Part shown: piece by piece, positions 1-8,242 of the stretch
How positions within the stretch are numbered: the stretch's first letter is position 1
Layout of the letters: each line of letters begins with the position of its first letter
The notes under the pieces: generated by a model
The model's database searches: none
Seen by the model: only the letters and a program-made list of their open reading frames with translations
Told to the model about the DNA's origin: nothing
Assembly (NCBI GenBank): GCA_023266575.1
Contig: JAHFPV010000016.1
Span: forward strand, 22,122-86,121
DNA: 64,000 nucleotides
Source of the DNA: Sphingobium sp.
Lineage (GTDB): Bacteria > Pseudomonadota > Alphaproteobacteria > Sphingomonadales > Sphingomonadaceae
Reading direction: 5' to 3'
Position numbers and translations under genes: made by a program

Positions 1-367
1 TGGTCATCAACTGAGTCAAGATGACGGAACTTGTCACGCTGCTCTCATGGTCCTCAATGGCGATGTCGTCAGGCAGTTCCTCCATTGTCGCTCGACCCAT
101 CGATCGAAGGCGATCGATCCATTTGTAACGGGCGACCGCAGCGAGCCATGGCTTGAACGGGCGTTCGGAGTCATAAGTATGGCGCTTTTCGTGAATCGCG
201 ATCAGCGTATCCTGCACTGCGTCCTCCACCATGGCCGGCGGCAGACGACGGGCATAGAACCGGCATAACCACTTCCTCAGTTCGTCGAGGAGCCGCCTAT
301 ATGCCCCGGCATTTCCCTGCTGGGCCGCAACCATCAGCCGTCCCCATTCTTCCTCGGCTGCGGTCAT
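1..367 (-). CDS. ECF-family RNA polymerase sigma factor (SigF-like), C-terminus outside window
   Basis: Read on the minus strand from an ATG at 365-367, the frame stays open to the window edge (122 codons). It encodes a typical sigma region 2: a WLCRFYARRL helix, the EDAVQDTLIAIHEKR core-binding segment and the PWLAAVARYKWIDRLR segment that melts and reads the -10 element. Region 4 and any anti-sigma gene lie beyond the window. A GTAACC-N16-CGAA promoter sits 82 bp upstream of the start and the same motif precedes five other units of the island, so autoregulation is inferred. In Caulobacter, SigF with its membrane anti-sigma NrsF controls bufferin operons from this type of promoter. Family assignment is firm; naming it SigF is inference. 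Confidence 0.85.
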   Translation of the reverse strand, partial: MTAAEEEWGRLMVAAQQGNAGAYRRLLDELRKWLCRFYARRLPPAMVEDAVQDTLIAIHEKRHTYDSERPFKPWLAAVARYKWIDRLRSMGRATMEELPDDIAIEDHESSVTSSVILTQLMT

Positions 368-448
368 GACTGGCGCCGGGATGAATCGGGCAAGTTCGGC
401 CGTCCGGCGGGCGGTCTGGGGGCGAGGGTCAAGGCGCACGGATACGTA

Positions 449-474
449 TTCGATACAACTAGCTGGCGGGTTAC
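449..474 (-). promoter_or_regulatory. ECF sigma promoter P1 (GTAACC-N16-CGAA) for the sigma factor gene
   Basis: On the minus strand GTAACC occupies 474-469 and CGAA 452-449, separated by 16 bases. The -10 element lies 82 bp from the start of the sigma gene. The spacer ends in AGTTGTAT, close to AGTTGTCC at the same place in the porin-bufferin promoter. It implies positive autoregulation. Confidence 0.75.
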
Positions 475-535
475 ACTCGGCTTCCGCGAAAAATGCGCGG
501 CAGTCCTTGGACGAACCGCGGCGCCGGCCACGCCC

Positions 536-1474
536 TTACGCATCAACAACCTCCTGATGGTCTCGGGCTTTCCGCATTTTTGTCGGGTCCATCCCAAAGG
601 TATTCCGGAAAGCGCGACTGAAATGGCTGCGGCTGATGAATCCGACGCGATTGGCGACGATCGACACCGGAAGCTGCGTGGAAAGCAGCAGATTGCGAGC
701 ATGATCGAGGCGTGTGCGGGCCACGAATTCCATCGGTGGAGATCCGACGGTCTCGGCAAACATCTTGGCGAACTTGGAACGGCTCATGCCCGCGCTCCGG
801 GCGAGACCCACCAGAGTGTGGTTGGCGGCCGGATTTTCCATGACCTGGGCGACGGCGCGCGCAAGCGACGGACCCTCGAATAATCCAGGCAACGCCCTCC
901 GCGATCCTTGCTTCTCCGCAAATCGCCGGATCGCGAGAATCAGACAGCTTTTCATGAGCGAGGCAATGAGCGCCTTGCTCCCGATCGATGTGATCCGAGT
1001 CTCGAGCAATATCCGTTCGAACGCGCTGCGGGCGAAGGGCTCATCGGCGAGCAACGAATAAATTGGCTCCCTCAGCCCATCAAACGGGCCGAACGATCCC
1101 GCGAAATCTGCCGTTATCTGCCCACATGCGATCAGCACGCTCGCAGGCTCGCCCATGGAAGCATCGTAGTGCATCAAGCCATCGCGCCGCCGACTACAGG
1201 TTTCCGACGGACTGAACATGCTGGAGGGTGCTGGCGAACCGCCAATGACCTGCCTGATTAAAGGCGGGACTAAAACAATCCCGCCTTGCGGAACCGTCAT
1301 AATCGGGTCGTCGCCGATCTTGAGGTGCAAGCTGCCCGCGAGCACGAAATGGACCTCGATCTGTTCGAGCGGCGGAATCTCGATCGCCGAGCTCGATGCA
1401 AATTCGCATATCGCGAATTCCTTCACGTCCACCGCGAGGACGGCCAGAATCTGATCAAGCGCCGAGTGTTCCAT
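536..1474 (-). CDS. AraC-family transcriptional regulator with N-terminal cupin domain
   Basis: A 312-residue protein. The N-terminal half is a cupin-type sensor (segments such as IEVHFVLAGSLHLKIGDD and the PQGGIVLVPP strand). The C-terminal ~95 residues hold two helix-turn-helix motifs of the AraC/XylS type (LVGLARSAGMSRSKFAKMF, then SIVANRVGFISRSHFSRAF) and end in the usual FGMDPTKMRK. It faces left, toward the sigma gene, and is separated from it by promoter P1. No ECF motif lies upstream. The ligand is unknown; members with this architecture often respond to small molecules or oxidative stress. A role in controlling the island is only suggested by position. Confidence 0.85.
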   Translation of the reverse strand: MEHSALDQILAVLAVDVKEFAICEFASSSAIEIPPLEQIEVHFVLAGSLHLKIGDDPIMTVPQGGIVLVPPLIRQVIGGSPAPSSMFSPSETCSRRRDGLMHYDASMGEPASVLIACGQITADFAGSFGPFDGLREPIYSLLADEPFARSAFERILLETRITSIGSKALIASLMKSCLILAIRRFAEKQGSRRALPGLFEGPSLARAVAQVMENPAANHTLVGLARSAGMSRSKFAKMFAETVGSPPMEFVARTRLDHARNLLLSTQLPVSIVANRVGFISRSHFSRAFRNTFGMDPTKMRKARDHQEVVDA

Positions 1475-1785
1475 AGCTACTTCATGTGTGCCTTATCGTC
1501 AGAATGATTCCAGACGATTCGCAACGGCAGGCAAGTTTCGGACGATCAGGCACGCTAACGGATGATCCGCAACTTCAGATGGCGTGAGCAGCCATCTTCT
1601 GGCGATCGGCCTTCGCTGCTCGGCGAGACTTACTTGTGCTGCTGGCTGGTCCAAGGTCGGCGTGCCTCGCGCTGTGTCGGCATCGAGCCCGGTGATGACG
1701 CATCTGGTTACGGCGGCGGTCCCTTCGGCGGTTGAAGGTCAATGGCGTAAGTGGCGCAACGAACGAGCGCTTTTCGTCGGCTTCT
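1475..1785. other. Divergent intergenic region without a convincing gene
   Basis: The stretch between the leftward AraC gene and the rightward porin has no open frame with a start signal or recognisable domain. Its right end runs into the GTAACC promoter of the porin-bufferin operon. A GGTTAC at 1706-1711 lacks a partner -10 box. The AraC gene's own promoter must lie in the left half, but I cannot point to it. Confidence 0.5.
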
Positions 1786-1810
1786 GTAACCTTTTGACAG
1801 TTGTCCCGAA
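1786..1810 (+). promoter_or_regulatory. ECF sigma promoter P2 (GTAACC-N15-CGAA) for the porin-bufferin operon
   Basis: GTAACC at 1786-1791 and CGAA at 1807-1810, spacer 15 (the other five island promoters have 16). The preceding CT gives CTGTAACC, shared by four of the six. Transcription should begin around 1815-1820, which bears on the choice of the porin start codon. Confidence 0.7.
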
Positions 1811-1870
1811 CATCCGAACATGCGCGTTTTCTGTATCTTTCGGGGCCGGCATCGTCGGCGCACGCATCTT

Positions 1871-3127
1871 GTGCGATTTGTCGCGGCGGGCTGCGCGGGC
1901 TTTCTTGTCCCAGCAAGTGCAAACGCGCAGGCAGCCGCTGCCCCCGGACAGTTCGCGCTGAAGGTCAGTGGCTATGCCAACGGCACTCTCGCTGACGCCA
2001 CGGCCCAGCCCGACGCGGGCGGGGGCGGTCTAGCCGAGGCCGAAGCGGAGATCACACCCCAATACCGCACCACTGGAGGGACGGTCCTTGCATTTCGCGG
2101 CGTCGCCAATGTGCAAGGGCTGGCAAGCAATACCTCCTCGTCGTATCGACTGTCAGTCCCGGAGGTGAGCCTGTTCGTCATCGGTGACTTCGGGCGGATC
2201 GAGATCGGCGAGCGGGCAGGATTCCCGCAAAGCCTTGTCGGCTTTACTCCCTCCGAGATCGCATTCACGACGCCGGGCTTTGGCCCGGAATCGGGCGCGC
2301 GCCTCGATCCGAATGGGCGCTTGCCGACCAGCTTCCTGCCCCGCGGATTGGGATCGCGGGTCAATGCGCTCACCTACCTGGGCTATGCAGCACGTTTCTA
2401 CGGCGATGCGTCGCCGAAGATCATCTATCTCTCGCCGCGCTCAAAGGGCGGGTTCTACGGCGCGGTTTCGTATACGCCCGAAACAGTGCGGCCTTCGGGC
2501 TTCAAAGTCGCCAATGGCACCACGGCACAGAGTGGCACGATCGCCCCTTCGATGGCGGAGGGCCGATTCCGTGACGTGGTTCAGGCGGCGCTTGTCTGGA
2601 ACCACAGGACCGAGTTGCTCGATCTCTCGATCGGTGGGACCTATTCGCGCGCCACTGCTGACACGCCCGCAACGCCACTCGCGCCGCTCCGGCGGTCCGA
2701 TTCATTGAGCGGCGGCATCAGCGCCACGTTCCGCGACACGGTCTCGATCGGAATCAGCGGAACCTATGATGGCTGGTCCCGGGTCGCGCGCGCGCCCGCC
2801 GGCCTGCGCCGTGCGACCAGACCCTATGGAATTGTCGCGAGCGCCGATTACGTGCGTGGCCCCTGGACCTTCGGCGGATATTATCAGCACGCGACAGCGG
2901 ACAGCCAAACGCTGATCGTCTCTCGCGATACTGTCGACATCGGTGAACTCGGCGCGTCCTACCTACTGGATCGCAATCACGATCTGTTGGGGCAGAAGTT
3001 CCATACGGACGTAAAACTCTTCGCCGGCATCTATCTCTATCGGTTCGCAAGCACTGTGAGCGCAGCTGATCGGTTGCGGCAATCGGGTCAGGTGTTCCTC
3101 ACAGGCGCCCGCTTCTCATTCTACTGA
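1871..3127 (+). CDS. Outer-membrane porin-like protein, first gene of the bufferin operon
   Basis: A protein of 418 residues from the GTG at 1871, or 435 from the ATG at 1820. I prefer 1871: the ECF -10 box ends at 1810, so the ATG would be almost at the transcription start, whereas the GTG gives a 60-base leader like the other promoters and begins a good signal peptide (hydrophobic core ending ASANAQA). The mature part has alternating beta-strand character, glycine- and aromatic-rich strands, and the terminal aromatic residue typical of outer-membrane barrels (GARFSFY). It resembles Gram-negative porins. It sits 23 bp upstream of bufA1, so is probably co-transcribed. Transport of metal or precursor across the outer membrane is speculation. 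Confidence 0.7.
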   Translation: MRFVAAGCAGFLVPASANAQAAAAPGQFALKVSGYANGTLADATAQPDAGGGGLAEAEAEITPQYRTTGGTVLAFRGVANVQGLASNTSSSYRLSVPEVSLFVIGDFGRIEIGERAGFPQSLVGFTPSEIAFTTPGFGPESGARLDPNGRLPTSFLPRGLGSRVNALTYLGYAARFYGDASPKIIYLSPRSKGGFYGAVSYTPETVRPSGFKVANGTTAQSGTIAPSMAEGRFRDVVQAALVWNHRTELLDLSIGGTYSRATADTPATPLAPLRRSDSLSGGISATFRDTVSIGISGTYDGWSRVARAPAGLRRATRPYGIVASADYVRGPWTFGGYYQHATADSQTLIVSRDTVDIGELGASYLLDRNHDLLGQKFHTDVKLFAGIYLYRFASTVSAADRLRQSGQVFLTGARFSFY

Positions 3128-3150
3128 CTTTCTCAACCGGGAGACAATCG

Positions 3151-3429
3151 ATGAACAAGGCAACCACTATCGTCAGTGCCGCCGGGCTTCTCGCCGCGGT
3201 CACCATGGCGGCGAATGCCGCGCACGGCCAGGTCAACGTGCCCAAGCCCACCTACAAATTCGAAAAATGCTATGGCGTCGTGAAGGCGGGTGAAAACGAC
3301 TGCTTCGGGCCGGCGAACGCCTGCGGCGGAACGTCCAAAGCCGACCGTCAAGCCGATGCCTGGATTTATGTGCCGGCGGGGACATGCAAGAAGATCGCCG
3401 GAGGATCGACCGGGCCCGTAAAATCTTGA
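3151..3429 (+). CDS. bufA1: Bufferin precursor peptide BufA1 (DUF2282 family)
   Basis: A 92-residue exported peptide. The N-terminal signal peptide (hydrophobic [15 protein letters not shown]) is followed by a mature region with four cysteines at 40, 51, 58 and 79, in the family contexts EKCYGV, ENDCFG, NACGG and GTCKK. In Caulobacter, bufferins are ribosomally made peptides whose core cysteines are turned into thiooxazole groups by a BufB-BufC pair, giving periplasmic copper chelators. The gene precedes bufB, overlapping it as TGATG, and follows the porin. The four-Cys pattern and neighbours make the assignment strong; modification here is inferred from the family. Confidence 0.9.
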   Translation: MNKATTIVSAAGLLAAVTMAANAAHGQVNVPKPTYKFEKCYGVVKAGENDCFGPANACGGTSKADRQADAWIYVPAGTCKKIAGGSTGPVKS

Positions 3430-4271
3430 TGCATCGGGCACCAGGCATCGACTGGGTCGGGATCGGATTGCGCGGCCCCTATCATGCTGCTTTCAGCGAT
3501 CCCGAGAACGACCCCGCCGTCGACTGGCTCGAGATTCATGCCGAGAACTATTTTGATCGCTCTGGCCCCCGTTATCGCTCGCTCATAGCGATCGCGGACC
3601 GCTATCCCATCAGCGTACATGGTGTGGGGCTATCGCTCGGCTCGGCCGGGCCAGTCGATGAGGACCATCTTGAGCGTCTCGCCGCGCTCGTCGATGGTGT
3701 CGGTGCGTGCCAGATCTCGGAGCACCTCGCATGGTGCCGGCTTGGAGAAATCTATTACAACGATCTCCTGCCGCTCCCGTTGAGCGAGGAGACGCTTGAT
3801 GTCGTCTCGCGCAATGTCGAATACACGCAGCGCCGACTCGGCCGAAGCATCCTGATCGAAAATCCTTCCGCATATCTGGATGTGCCGGGCGGGACGATGA
3901 GCGAAGGCGCCTTTCTCAAGCGGCTCGTCGAGCGGACCGGCTGCGGATTACTTGCCGATCTCAACAATCTGATCGTCTCATCCGGCAATCTGGGTCGGTC
4001 TCCGCTTGATTGGCTGGAGGAAGTTCCGCTCGAATCAATCGGCGAAATCCACCTTGCGGGCCACGAGTCGGATGCTGCCGGTAGCGGCTTGCTGGTCGAT
4101 ACGCATGGCAGCGACATCGGAGAGGGTGTGTGGATGCTCTACGCCGATCTCGTCGCGCGCATTGGCCCCCGGCCGACGATCATCGAGCGTGATTGCAATT
4201 GGCCGCCGCTTGGCGCGCTGCTGGCGGAAGCAGACCGCGCCAGTGAGATTGTCGGGACGGCAGCGCGATGA
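3429..4271 (+). CDS. bufB: Multinuclear non-haem iron oxidative enzyme BufB (DUF692/MNIO)
   Basis: A 280-residue TIM-barrel enzyme of the DUF692 (MNIO) family, starting at the ATG that overlaps the bufA1 stop. Conserved metal-ligand segments are visible: DWLEIHAENYF, HGVGLSLGS, SEHLAW, LIENPSAYLD, LADLNN, EIHLAGHES and DTHG. These enzymes use two or three iron ions to oxidise peptidyl cysteines in RiPP precursors; here the substrate should be BufA1. Upstream in-frame starts exist, but the family N-terminus (GIDWVGIGLR) fits 3429. It couples to bufC by an ATGA overlap. Confidence is high. Confidence 0.93.
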   Translation: MHRAPGIDWVGIGLRGPYHAAFSDPENDPAVDWLEIHAENYFDRSGPRYRSLIAIADRYPISVHGVGLSLGSAGPVDEDHLERLAALVDGVGACQISEHLAWCRLGEIYYNDLLPLPLSEETLDVVSRNVEYTQRRLGRSILIENPSAYLDVPGGTMSEGAFLKRLVERTGCGLLADLNNLIVSSGNLGRSPLDWLEEVPLESIGEIHLAGHESDAAGSGLLVDTHGSDIGEGVWMLYADLVARIGPRPTIIERDCNWPPLGALLAEADRASEIVGTAAR

Positions 4272-5032
4272 CGGACCGCCGCCTCGCTGAATTTCAGTCA
4301 CGCTTTGCCGAAAGGCTGTTTGCGGACGCGCCCATCTTCAGCGCGTCCACGGCAACTCGAGGTTATGCCATTCACGCTCGCAACATCCGAAATTCGCTAG
4401 TTTTAGCGCTTGAGCAGAGTTTCCCGGTGGTCCGCGCGCTGGTGGGGGATGCCTTTTTCGTCGAGGCGGCGCGCTGCTTTGTCAGCAATTCTCCGCCGAC
4501 CAAATCGTGGCTGACCGCTTATGGCCGCGGCTTCCCGGAATTCCTTTCGGCATATCAGCCCGCATCGACATTGCCATATCTCGCCGATATCGCCGAACTG
4601 GAATGGGCCCGGATCCGGGCGGCCTTCTCCGATGATGCGCCGGCAATCGACCTGCGGGCGCTGACGCTGCTTTCGCCGAACGCGCTCATGGAGCTGGTGG
4701 TGAACCTCCATCCGTGTGCGGCGACCATCACGACCTCCTTTCCGATTTATCGAATCTGGATGGCTCATCAGGAGCCTGACAGCCTTGAGGAATTGAAAGC
4801 TACTCCGCCTGGCCCGGGTAACGAGATCGTTCTTGTCTCACGGTCAGCGGACGGCGAGGCGCTAGTCAGCCGCTTCGAGGCGGCGCGAGCGACATTCCTC
4901 ATCGCGCTGACCAAGGGTGTCCCACTAGGATCATCTTGGAGCCGGGCATTGGACGACGATCCGGAATTCGATTTGACATCGGCCCTTCAGGAGCTGGCGA
5001 TGCTGCGCGCATTGGGATCGTCGAGCCGATAG
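4268..5032 (+). CDS. bufC: BufC, DUF2063-family partner of the MNIO enzyme
   Basis: A 254-residue protein, overlapping bufB by four bases. The N-terminal ~100 residues are the DUF2063 domain (FQSRFAERLFA start, RGYAIHARNIRNSLVLAL and FPVVRALVGDAFF segments). In this family the partner binds the precursor leader and presents it to the MNIO enzyme. It is the last gene of the porin-bufA1-bufB-bufC operon and converges on the ccdA-like gene with a 55-bp gap and no obvious hairpin terminator. No DoxX gene follows, unlike some bufferin operons. Confidence 0.9.
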   Translation: MTDRRLAEFQSRFAERLFADAPIFSASTATRGYAIHARNIRNSLVLALEQSFPVVRALVGDAFFVEAARCFVSNSPPTKSWLTAYGRGFPEFLSAYQPASTLPYLADIAELEWARIRAAFSDDAPAIDLRALTLLSPNALMELVVNLHPCAATITTSFPIYRIWMAHQEPDSLEELKATPPGPGNEIVLVSRSADGEALVSRFEAARATFLIALTKGVPLGSSWSRALDDDPEFDLTSALQELAMLRALGSSSR

Positions 5033-5087
5033 GCGTAGGCGCTGGGGTTGATCGAGCCACGCTCTCGGATCGGGCTAACCTTCAGCG

Positions 5088-5813
5088 TCAGATGGACGTC
5101 GTGAGATCGGTCAGCCAGTCGGGCGAAGCGGTGAGAATGGCTCCCTCGATGAGGCGGTCGGTGCCTGTGATGATCAGCAGCCCAACCGCCATGACGAGCA
5201 CTCCCAGCGCTTTCTTCCCGCTGTTGCCCGCGTTCATCAGCTTGCCGCGCCACTTCGCGAGCACGCTCCGTGCGGCAAGCGCAAGCACGAGTAATACCGA
5301 AGCGATACCGAGGCCGAAGGCCGCCATCACGATCGCAACGCCGGCAAGATTCTGTCCCTGGGATGCAAGAATGGTCGCTGCACCCAGCGTCGGCCCGACG
5401 CACGGACTCCACACGAGTCCAAGTAGGGCTCCGATTCCGGCTTGCCCCCAAAGGCCGTATTTCTCAAGTCCGGCTTGGCGTTCGCCCGCCCAGCCCGCCA
5501 GCGGCGACGCCAGGCGCTCCGACAATCGCTGAAAATATGGGATGATCAGCGCGAGACCGATCAGGATGAGCACGATCGCGCCGATCAGCCGAACCGTATC
5601 GCTGTCGATGCCGGCCGCCTCGCCGACGGTCGCCAAGGCGAAGCCGGTGAGCGAGAAAGAGATTACGAGTCCGGTAGCGAGCGCGAGCGGGCCGAAGCGG
5701 TGCCGTTGCGCGGCACTTCCCAGCACGATTGGCACCAGCGGCAGTACGCAGGGAGAAAGGATGGTAAGGGCGCCCGCCGCATAGGCGAGCACCGGGTTCA
5801 ATGCGTTGCTCAT
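5088..5813 (-). CDS. CcdA/DsbD-family transmembrane thiol-redox protein
   Basis: A 241-residue integral membrane protein with about six transmembrane helices. It has the two hallmark cysteines, in LSPCVLPLVP near the N-terminus and WSPCVGPT in the middle, which shuttle reducing equivalents from cytoplasmic thioredoxin to periplasmic thiol proteins. It has its own ECF promoter (P3). Two periplasmic thioredoxin-like proteins of the island (5959-6348 and 11669-12184) are natural acceptors. Reductant supply for thiol chemistry during copper stress is inferred from context. Whether it serves cytochrome c maturation cannot be told from sequence. Confidence 0.88.
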   Translation of the reverse strand: MSNALNPVLAYAAGALTILSPCVLPLVPIVLGSAAQRHRFGPLALATGLVISFSLTGFALATVGEAAGIDSDTVRLIGAIVLILIGLALIIPYFQRLSERLASPLAGWAGERQAGLEKYGLWGQAGIGALLGLVWSPCVGPTLGAATILASQGQNLAGVAIVMAAFGLGIASVLLVLALAARSVLAKWRGKLMNAGNSGKKALGVLVMAVGLLIITGTDRLIEGAILTASPDWLTDLTTSI

Positions 5814-5896
5814 CGTCGTTTCTCCCTGGACATCGCGACCATGACTGGGCGCCGGAGCAAATGGATCACGGCGCGAACGCCTCGGCTTTGTTAGAT

Positions 5897-5922
5897 TTCG
5901 GGGCAGCCCTTGCGCTGGTTAC
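5897..5922 (-). promoter_or_regulatory. ECF sigma promoter P3 (GTAACC-N16-CGAA) for the ccdA-like gene
   Basis: On the minus strand GTAACC is at 5922-5917 and CGAA at 5900-5897, spacer 16. The -10 box lies 84 bp upstream of the ccdA-like start. It falls just after the stop of the thioredoxin gene, so it can restart transcription within a minus-strand run of genes. Confidence 0.75.
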
Positions 5923-5958
5923 AGGCCGAACGACATCGCGGTCCGGGCACCGCCGAGA

Positions 5959-6348
5959 TCAGTGAAGAGTCGACGCCAGCAGCGCGTTGATCTTGTCCTT
6001 GTTGGTCATGTATTGAATCCGGCCAACCTCCTGCCGCCCGCGAAAGGCAATCAGAGTCGCTTGTTTGCGAACACCGAAGCTTTGCCAAACCGGCTTTTGC
6101 TTGTCGTAGTTGATCCGAAAAACGATCAGTCTGTCATAGGCGGACGCCATCGCGGTCTGTTTGATCGTGCGGTTTTGCGAGGCGCAAACCGGACACCACC
6201 AGGCATGAACGTCGAGCAGAATGGGGCGGCCCTGCGCCTGTGCCGCAGCAAAGGCCACCTGGTCGAAATCGCGGAACTCCGCAGCTTGCGCTGGCGCGGC
6301 CGCAATCGCTGCGGAGAATAAGCTGGCAGTCAGGAAGAAGCGCCGCAT
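5959..6348 (-). CDS. Periplasmic thioredoxin-like protein (CPVC motif)
   Basis: A 129-residue protein beginning with a clear signal peptide (FFLTASLFSAAIAAAPAQA). The redox site WWCPVC has cysteines at 52 and 55, followed by a compact thioredoxin fold (DRLIVFRINYDKQ, VRKQATLIAFRGR). The start at 6348 is supported by GAGGTTACG just ahead of the ATG and by the signal peptide; a longer frame from 6444 is possible but lacks these. It follows the ABC permease by 92 bp and is probably the last gene of the CBS-to-thioredoxin operon. Its likely reductase is the CcdA-type protein next door. Confidence 0.85.
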   Translation of the reverse strand: MRRFFLTASLFSAAIAAAPAQAAEFRDFDQVAFAAAQAQGRPILLDVHAWWCPVCASQNRTIKQTAMASAYDRLIVFRINYDKQKPVWQSFGVRKQATLIAFRGRQEVGRIQYMTNKDKINALLASTLH

Positions 6349-6440
6349 CGTAACCTCGTAGAGTTCGTGGTCTGAATAGGTATGGCCCGCAGGTCCATTC
6401 GATAGTTCGATGGCGGCTGCGCCATCGTTACAATCCGGGT

Positions 6441-7517
6441 TCAATCGAGCCTTGACCGATATTGGGCGAGTGCCGCCAGCAGGGTGACGGCAAGGAACAT
6501 GACGATTGATGCGCCTTGAAGAAGGACGGCACCGGCGTCGCCCCCGCGCAATGTCGCTTCGCGCGCCGCCCGGATGAGATGGGTCAGGGGAAACAGATTA
6601 CCCAACCACTGCGCCCAGACCGGCAAGGTCGAAAACGGATAGAGGAATCCCGACAGCAACATCGCCGGCAGATAGAATGCGATTGCGCCTTGTAATGCGG
6701 CGAGTTGGGTCCGCGCACGGGCGGCAAGGGCCTGGCCAAGGATTAGATGGGCGGATGCGAAGATCGGGAATAGAACGAGCAAGGCTGCGATACTGCCGCG
6801 AACCGGCAGATCGAACAGCAGGATGCTGAGCCCCACCACAATCACCCCCTGCGCGGTCCCCACCAAAGCCAGCGGGAGCGTTTTTCCGGCGAGAAGAGCC
6901 ACGCGGCCAACAGGGAGCGAAGCGAGCGTTTCCCACGTGCCGGTCTCCCGCTCGCGCGCCATGCTCAGCGTTCCCAACATAAGCATGCTGATCATGATGA
7001 TCGTCCCTGCCAGTGCTGGCAGGAACGCCCAATCGGGGCGCGCGTCGAGGTTAAACAAGCGATCGATCTGTAACCGGGGGCCAATGTCGGCGACCTCATT
7101 CCGCTCTGCGAGAGCCTGCCAATAGATGGCGCTGACCTTTTGCTCCGCGACGGCGGTCAGATTGGGATCGCTCGCGTCGATGACCGCCCGCACGGGCGCG
7201 AATGGCTCGATAGGAAGCTCGATCCCGATCGAGGCTTTGCCTGCCTCCACCATGGCACGCGCGCCGCCAGGTCGAAGGTTCTGCGCCACAAGCGTGAGGT
7301 GCGCGTCCCTGGCGAGGCGCGCGATATCGGCCTGGCCTGCCGGAGGACCGGCAATCGCAACCGCGACGGCGGCTGACGTCGGCCGGATGGCATAACCGAA
7401 CAGCAGGATTTGCAGCGCGGGGACGAGCAGCAGCAGCGTGAAACTGGTCGGCGAGCGCAACAGGCGCAACAGCTCGACTCTCGAGATCGCGATCGTGGCA
7501 CGCAGGCTTGCTCTCAT
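6441..7517 (-). CDS. ABC-2 type transporter permease
   Basis: A 358-residue permease with the ABC-2 layout: one N-terminal membrane helix (FTLLLLVPALQILLFGYAI), a ~140-residue extracytoplasmic domain, then five helices. The EXETGTWETLASLPV-type segment (REREXGTWE motif, seen as REREXG with T) is characteristic of YhhJ/YadH-like exporters. It overlaps the ATPase gene by four bases, so the two form one exporter. The substrate is unknown. Coupling with a ketoacyl synthase and a di-iron protein suggests export of a small product or lipid; NosFY-like metal-assembly exporters are an alternative. Confidence 0.88.
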   Translation of the reverse strand: MRASLRATIAISRVELLRLLRSPTSFTLLLLVPALQILLFGYAIRPTSAAVAVAIAGPPAGQADIARLARDAHLTLVAQNLRPGGARAMVEAGKASIGIELPIEPFAPVRAVIDASDPNLTAVAEQKVSAIYWQALAERNEVADIGPRLQIDRLFNLDARPDWAFLPALAGTIIMISMLMLGTLSMARERETGTWETLASLPVGRVALLAGKTLPLALVGTAQGVIVVGLSILLFDLPVRGSIAALLVLFPIFASAHLILGQALAARARTQLAALQGAIAFYLPAMLLSGFLYPFSTLPVWAQWLGNLFPLTHLIRAAREATLRGGDAGAVLLQGASIVMFLAVTLLAALAQYRSRLD

Positions 7518-8242
7518 CTGCGCGTCGCGAGGCGGATCACCGCGTCCTCAAGACTCGCCGCGCCGGCCTCGACGACAAGCGCCGCCGGCGGCATCGGCCC
7601 ATTCACCCTGCCATCGGCATAATGTAGGATATACGCGCAGCGCTCCGCCTCGGCGAGATCGTGCGTGCTGATGATGACGCCATGGCCGGCGTCGGCGAAC
7701 TCGCTCAGCCAATGCCAGATCGTTTGACGGGTGAGGACGTCGAGGCCAGCCGTCGGTTCGTCCAGCAAGAGGATCCGAGGACTGTGGAGTGTCACCGCGG
7801 CGAATTGCGCGCGCCGTGCCCAGCCGCCGGACAAGAGGTCAAACCGCGTGTCGAGAACCTCACTCAATCCGTATCGCTCGATCGCGAGATCAATCGTCGG
7901 CCGCGAAGGCGGGGGTAGCAAGGCTCCCCGAAAGGCAAGATTCTCGCGCACCGTCAGTTCGGGATAGAGCGACAGGCGCTGGCTCATATAGCCGATGTCG
8001 CGGCGCGCCTGGCGATCGAGGCGATAGATGTCGCGTCCCCACACGCTGCCTTCGCCCTCGTTTGGCCGGGTCAGGCCCGCGAGCATCCGGAGCGTCGTGG
8101 TCTTCCCGCCGCCATTGGCGCCAACAAGGCCGAGAATAACGCCGGGCATCAAGACGAAGCTCAGGTCGCGCACGACCCAGCGTGTGCCGAAACGCCTTCC
8201 AAGCCCGCGGACAGAAATCAGGGGTGCCTCACGCGCTTTCAT
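7514..8242 (-). CDS. ABC transporter ATP-binding protein
   Basis: A 242-residue ATPase with the Walker A GANGGGKTT, signature LSGGW, Walker B ILLLDEPTAGLD and the switch histidine in ISTHD. The preferred start at 8242 (ATG, MKAREAP) overlaps the end of the ketoacyl synthase gene by 14 bases; an upstream start at 8284 would overlap more. The signature has W in place of the usual Q, which is tolerated in the family. It pairs with the ABC-2 permease at 6441-7517. Confidence 0.9.
   Translation of the reverse strand: MKAREAPLISVRGLGRRFGTRWVVRDLSFVLMPGVILGLVGANGGGKTTTLRMLAGLTRPNEGEGSVWGRDIYRLDRQARRDIGYMSQRLSLYPELTVRENLAFRGALLPPPSRPTIDLAIERYGLSEVLDTRFDLLSGGWARRAQFAAVTLHSPRILLLDEPTAGLDVLTRQTIWHWLSEFADAGHGVIISTHDLAEAERCAYILHYADGRVNGPMPPAALVVEAGAASLEDAVIRLATRR

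Noticed and set aside
1706-1711. GGTTAC (reverse GTAACC) upstream of the AraC gene
   Set aside because: No TTCG partner at the right spacing.
6350-6355. GTAACC on the plus strand near the thioredoxin gene
   Set aside because: No CGAA follows at 15-16 bases. It is the complement of the GAGGTTACG leader of the minus-strand thioredoxin gene.
7080-7085. GTAACC inside the ABC permease gene
   Set aside because: Lies in coding sequence and lacks the CGAA box.
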